A DNA stretch of 64,000 bases from NCBI GenBank assembly GCA_036266835.1, contig DATAXD010000011.1:1-64000 (forward strand). Direction: 5' to 3'. The notes below the pieces were generated by a model. That model was not told where the DNA came from. It did no database searches and worked only from the letters and a program-made list of their open reading frames with translations. This document shows, one piece after another, positions 61,417-64,000 of this stretch. Both the position numbers and the translations under genes were made by a program. Each line of letters begins with the position of its first letter. Within the stretch, counting starts at the first letter, position 1. The stretch comes from Galbitalea sp036266835 (GTDB lineage: Bacteria > Actinomycetota > Actinomycetes > Actinomycetales > Microbacteriaceae).

Positions 61417-61466
61417 CAATCAGTGTCGGCCAATCCACTGCCGTCCCTTTTGAGAGTTGGTTTGCC

Positions 61467-62876
61467 GTGACAATGACGCAGGCGCCCGCGAAGGCAACGA
61501 TCAGTGTTTTCGACCTATTCACGATCGGCATTGGGCCATCCTCATCACACACGGTGGGCCCGATGCGGGCTGCCGCCGACTTCGCTGCTCGGATCAAGCC
61601 CGTTCTCGACCGTGTCGCCGCGCTCCGCGTTGATCTCTACGGATCGCTCGCAGCGACCGGCCGCGGTCACGGCACATTTACCGCTGTACTTCTTGGACTC
61701 GAAGGGCATCAGCCCGACCGCATCCTTCCCGCCGAAGTTGACGCCGAAATCCACCGCATTTCGGATGGTGGCGAGCTCATGCTTGCGGGAAGCCGACCGG
61801 TCACGTTTTCCATCGGGGACATCACTCTTCATCCGTTGACAGTTCTGCCGCGGCATCCGAATGGCATGAAGTTCGAACTGCTCGATGCGGATGGCGCTTC
61901 CCTCGCGAACGACACCTACTTCTCGCTCGGTGGCGGATTCATTGCTCGCGAGGGCGGGACAGAGGACGATCGGATACCTCAGAATCCGATTCCGCTACCG
62001 TTCGAGACAGCCGCTGAGCTGCTGGCTCACTGTGATGCTGAAGGTCTGAACTTTAGTACCGTGATGCTGAGGAACGAACTCGCAAGCCGCTCACAATCGG
62101 ACATCGTCGCCGAACTTCTTCGCATTCGTGACGTCATGGACGAGTGCGTTGCATCCAGCCTGACTCGAGTTGGCGTTCTTCCCGGTGGTCTTCAAGTTCG
62201 ACGACGTGCCCCCGAATGGCATCAGCGTCTTCAGGCCGAGGATCCGACCGGACACGATCCGATGTACTGGCAGGAGTGGGTCAATCTCATTGCGCTCGCC
62301 GTCAATGAGGAAAACGCCTCAGGTGGTCGAGTGGTCACGGCCCCCACCAATGGTGCAGCAGGCATTGTTCCTGCTGCCCTGTACTACTCGACCCACTACG
62401 CACCGGGAATGCAGAACGCCGATGCCGCCACTCGGGATGCCGCTGCCGTCACTTTCCTTCTTGCCGCTGCCGCTGTCGGTGTTCTGTACAAGGAGCGGGC
62501 ATCCATTTCCGGTGCCGAAATGGGGTGCCAGGGCGAAGTCGGTTCTGCTTCATCGATGGCTGCGGCCGGTCTCGCCGAAGTGATGGGCGGAACTCCTCGG
62601 CAAGTGGAGAATGCCGCAGAAATTGCCATGGAACACAACCTCGGACTCACCTGCGATCCCGTTGGCGGACTAGTTCAGATTCCCTGCATCGAACGAAATG
62701 CGATTGCTGCCGCCCAGGCGATCAACGCAGCTCGGATGGCGCTGTGGGGCGATGGGGTTCACCGGGTGTCACTCGACGAAGTCATCGAGACGATGCGCCA
62801 AACGGGTGACGACATGAGCTCCAAGTACAAGGAGACGGCCATGGGCGGGCTCGCGGTGAACGTCGTGGAGTGCTAG
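61467..62876 (+). CDS. sdaA: L-serine ammonia-lyase, single-chain iron-sulfur type
   Basis: 469-residue enzyme converting L-serine to pyruvate and ammonia, with an oxygen-sensitive 4Fe-4S cluster. The N-terminal beta domain starts ISVFDLFTIGIGPSSSHTVGPMRAAADFA; the C-terminal alpha domain holds VTAPTNGAAGIVPAAL and the cluster cysteines in MGCQGEVGSASSMAAAGLAE, LTCDPVGGLVQIPCIERNA. The order and length match SdaA of E. coli and actinobacteria. GTG 61467 is used, with ATG 61473 as a close alternative. Confidence 0.93.
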   Translation: MTMTQAPAKATISVFDLFTIGIGPSSSHTVGPMRAAADFAARIKPVLDRVAALRVDLYGSLAATGRGHGTFTAVLLGLEGHQPDRILPAEVDAEIHRISDGGELMLAGSRPVTFSIGDITLHPLTVLPRHPNGMKFELLDADGASLANDTYFSLGGGFIAREGGTEDDRIPQNPIPLPFETAAELLAHCDAEGLNFSTVMLRNELASRSQSDIVAELLRIRDVMDECVASSLTRVGVLPGGLQVRRRAPEWHQRLQAEDPTGHDPMYWQEWVNLIALAVNEENASGGRVVTAPTNGAAGIVPAALYYSTHYAPGMQNADAATRDAAAVTFLLAAAAVGVLYKERASISGAEMGCQGEVGSASSMAAAGLAEVMGGTPRQVENAAEIAMEHNLGLTCDPVGGLVQIPCIERNAIAAAQAINAARMALWGDGVHRVSLDEVIETMRQTGDDMSSKYKETAMGGLAVNVVEC

Positions 62877-62893
62877 GTATCTCGTTGACGGTT

Positions 62894-62968
62894 GGGGTCG
62901 CCGGGGCTTGGTGAAGTGAAGAACGGGGACCCCTACCCCGATTCACTTCACCAAGCCCCCGCGACCCC
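62894..62968. repeat. Conserved-loop hairpin, copy B
   Basis: 27-base arms at 62894-62920 and 62942-62968, complementary except one C-C position, enclose a 21-base loop identical to that of copy A (46346-46422). The inner arm ...GAAGTGAA differs from copy A's GAAGTCAA by one base with the compensating change on the other side. It lies between sdaA and the HAD gene, both on the plus strand. Confidence 0.7.
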
Positions 62969-63029
62969 GCCCTCACCTGCCGGGCGCGAGAGACGACGTT
63001 CTTCGCTCGGTGGGGGTAGAGACTTGAGG

Positions 63030-63749
63030 GTGCTGTTGCCACCTGTCGCCGTGTGTATTGATCTGGATGGAACGGTCTCCGACACAGACTCGAGCTTGGA
63101 CGCCGGAATTCGGGGTGCCGCACTGGAGGCTCAGCGGCTGACCGGCACGCCCATTGATGCCTGGCTGACGGCCAACCGGCAAGCTGCGGCGGAAGTGTGG
63201 TCCGCGATCAGCGAAGGCTGGATTCTTGGCGGTGTCGGATCCGCGGATCCGTCGACGCGAATCTACGAACGTACTCTCGAACTCGTCGGTGGGCGGACAG
63301 ATCTGGCGCCCGAGCTGGTTCGAGCGCACGGCGTTGCCGCGCGGGTTGCCTTACGTTGCTACGACGACGTCGGACCGTTCCTTGAGGCCGTTGCGGCACA
63401 CGGTTCGAAGATCGTGTTGATCACGAACGGCGCTTCCGACACGCAGCGTGACACGATTTCCGCGATTGGATTGGACGATGCGTTCGATGCCGCAGTCGTT
63501 TCCGCCGAGGTCGGGGTAAAGAAGCCCGATCCGCGAATCTTCGAGGCTGCTCTCGCCGAGATCGGAGCGAGCTCAGTCGACGCGTGGCACATCGGCGACA
63601 GCCTCGAAAGCGATGTGGCGGGTGCAATCGCTGCAGGCCTTCAACCGGTTTGGTTGAATCGGCTCGGAGTCCCATCACCGGAGAACCTCTCCGAAAGCGT
63701 CACCACTGTGCGATCCCTGATCGACCTGATCCCGTTCCTCACGGGTTGA
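63030..63749 (+). CDS. HAD family hydrolase
   Basis: Haloacid-dehalogenase-like phosphatase of about 239 residues. Motif I is CIDLDGTVSDTDSS, motif II LITNGASDTQRDT, motif III VGVKKPDPRIFEAAL, and the closing motif is GDSLESDVAGAIAAGLQPVWLNR. These are all intact. The group (HAD-like, variant 3/YjjG-type) includes nucleotidases and other phosphatases; the substrate is unknown. GTG 63030 is one of several possible starts; TTG 63036, with a GAGG 5 bases upstream, and TTG 63024 are the alternatives. Confidence 0.85.
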   Translation: MLLPPVAVCIDLDGTVSDTDSSLDAGIRGAALEAQRLTGTPIDAWLTANRQAAAEVWSAISEGWILGGVGSADPSTRIYERTLELVGGRTDLAPELVRAHGVAARVALRCYDDVGPFLEAVAAHGSKIVLITNGASDTQRDTISAIGLDDAFDAAVVSAEVGVKKPDPRIFEAALAEIGASSVDAWHIGDSLESDVAGAIAAGLQPVWLNRLGVPSPENLSESVTTVRSLIDLIPFLTG

Positions 63750-63840
63750 GCATGGCTCGCCGCGAAGTGGGCGTGTTGCAATTCCGTTCGGCCCCTTGCG
63801 ATGCCGATTGGGCGCGCTGATATGTAGTTTGGGCGCACCG

Positions 63841-64000
63841 CTATGCCGTTTCGGCGTGTTTCATTGCGGCGACTAGGGGGTTGTTGCTGGGCATTTGGAT
63901 GGATCGTTGGTGGGGGTCGAGGGTTTTGGGTGGTTTGAGCCAGTAGGTTCCCCCGCCGGGGTCACCAGGGCCGCCGGGGTCCCCAGAGCCGCCGGGGTCA
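63841..64000 (-). CDS. C-terminal end of a DUF222/HNH-type protein (partial)
   Basis: Open frame on the minus strand running off the window edge; the stop is at 63841-63843. The readable part begins with DPGG-type repeats encoded by the 18-base tandem repeats and ends YWLKPPKTLDPHQ, RSIQMPSNNPLVAAMKHAETA. The ending resembles the C-terminus of Microbacteriaceae 13E12-repeat (DUF222) proteins that carry an HNH endonuclease motif. The HNH motif would lie beyond the window. Recognition is from memory and the evidence is limited to about 52 residues. Confidence 0.5.
   Translation of the reverse strand, partial: DPGGSGDPGGPGDPGGGTYWLKPPKTLDPHQRSIQMPSNNPLVAAMKHAETA
63953..64000. repeat. 18-base tandem repeat, CCGCCGGGGTC type
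   Basis: Three units beginning CCGCCGGGGTC at 63953, 63971 and 63989; the last is cut by the window end. They encode a Gly-Asp-Pro-rich repeat on the minus strand, just before the C-terminal tail of the partial gene. Confidence 0.6.

Noticed and set aside
61226..61466. Glycine riboswitch upstream of sdaA
   Set aside because: The leader holds only a 7-bp hairpin and short direct repeats; the conserved glycine-riboswitch core was not found.
1..64000. tRNA, rRNA, CRISPR, prophage or insertion sequence
   Set aside because: No cloverleaf with a GTTCGANNC arm, no rRNA, no regularly spaced repeats, and no transposase or integrase motif was found by eye.

Overview
The window is a GC-rich stretch of an actinobacterial chromosome, densely packed with genes on both strands and using many GTG and TTG starts. 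Codon use, TTGTCCACA-type boxes, frequent ATGA/GTGA gene overlaps, and small palindromic repeats of the form GGTCTCGATACGC...GCTACTCGACC suggest family Microbacteriaceae. That placement is an inference, not a proof. I found no rRNA, tRNA, CRISPR array, insertion sequence or prophage.

Layout. 1-7262: a LolA/RseB-like secreted protein with an ABC-2 exporter, an S15 hydrolase, a small membrane protein, and a DrrAB-type exporter behind two CGCGATATATCG palindromes. 7304-18583: a run of mostly single genes (DUF2255, SRPBCC, two secreted helical proteins, a VOC protein divergent from a WYL regulator, EamA transporter, DUF4349 lipoprotein, aldo/keto reductase with MFS exporter, FMN reductase, ArsR with SRPBCC, truncated haemoglobin, MFS transporter). 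Two related 22-bp-stem hairpins lie in this part.

18596-22483: the nrdAB locus. The promoter region has tandem NrdR boxes and DnaA-like boxes. NrdB has Phe at the radical-tyrosine position and Glu for the first Asp ligand, the class Ic signature. The redox-active CxxC tail normally found at the NrdA C-terminus is in a separate 34-codon reading frame between nrdA and nrdB. 22485-24797: an acetyltransferase and an ABC exporter.

25323-30893: a complete branched-chain amino acid (Liv) transporter operon whose LivH-type permease carries an N-terminal secreted beta-sandwich domain. 31628-38281: a family-5 solute-binding protein, two permeases, a double ATPase and a NtaA/EmoA-like flavin monooxygenase, compact enough to be one uptake-and-oxidation operon. 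38367-45055: an orphan sugar-type binding lipoprotein, MarR with a giant fused ABC exporter, and a second ArsR/SRPBCC pair whose operators share a core with the first.

45170-64000: thiolase, HrpA helicase (with a palindromic repeat translated inside it), a PLD-like lipoprotein, a YyaL-type thioredoxin-domain protein, a sulfurtransferase, a DUF3060 lipoprotein, MetY with a CoA-binding protein, two tandem protein O-mannosyltransferases, RsmI, SdaA, a HAD hydrolase and the C-terminal end of what is probably a DUF222/HNH-type protein cut by the window edge. Two hairpins with an almost identical C/G-rich loop but different stems (46346-46422 and 62894-62968) form an undescribed-looking element family.
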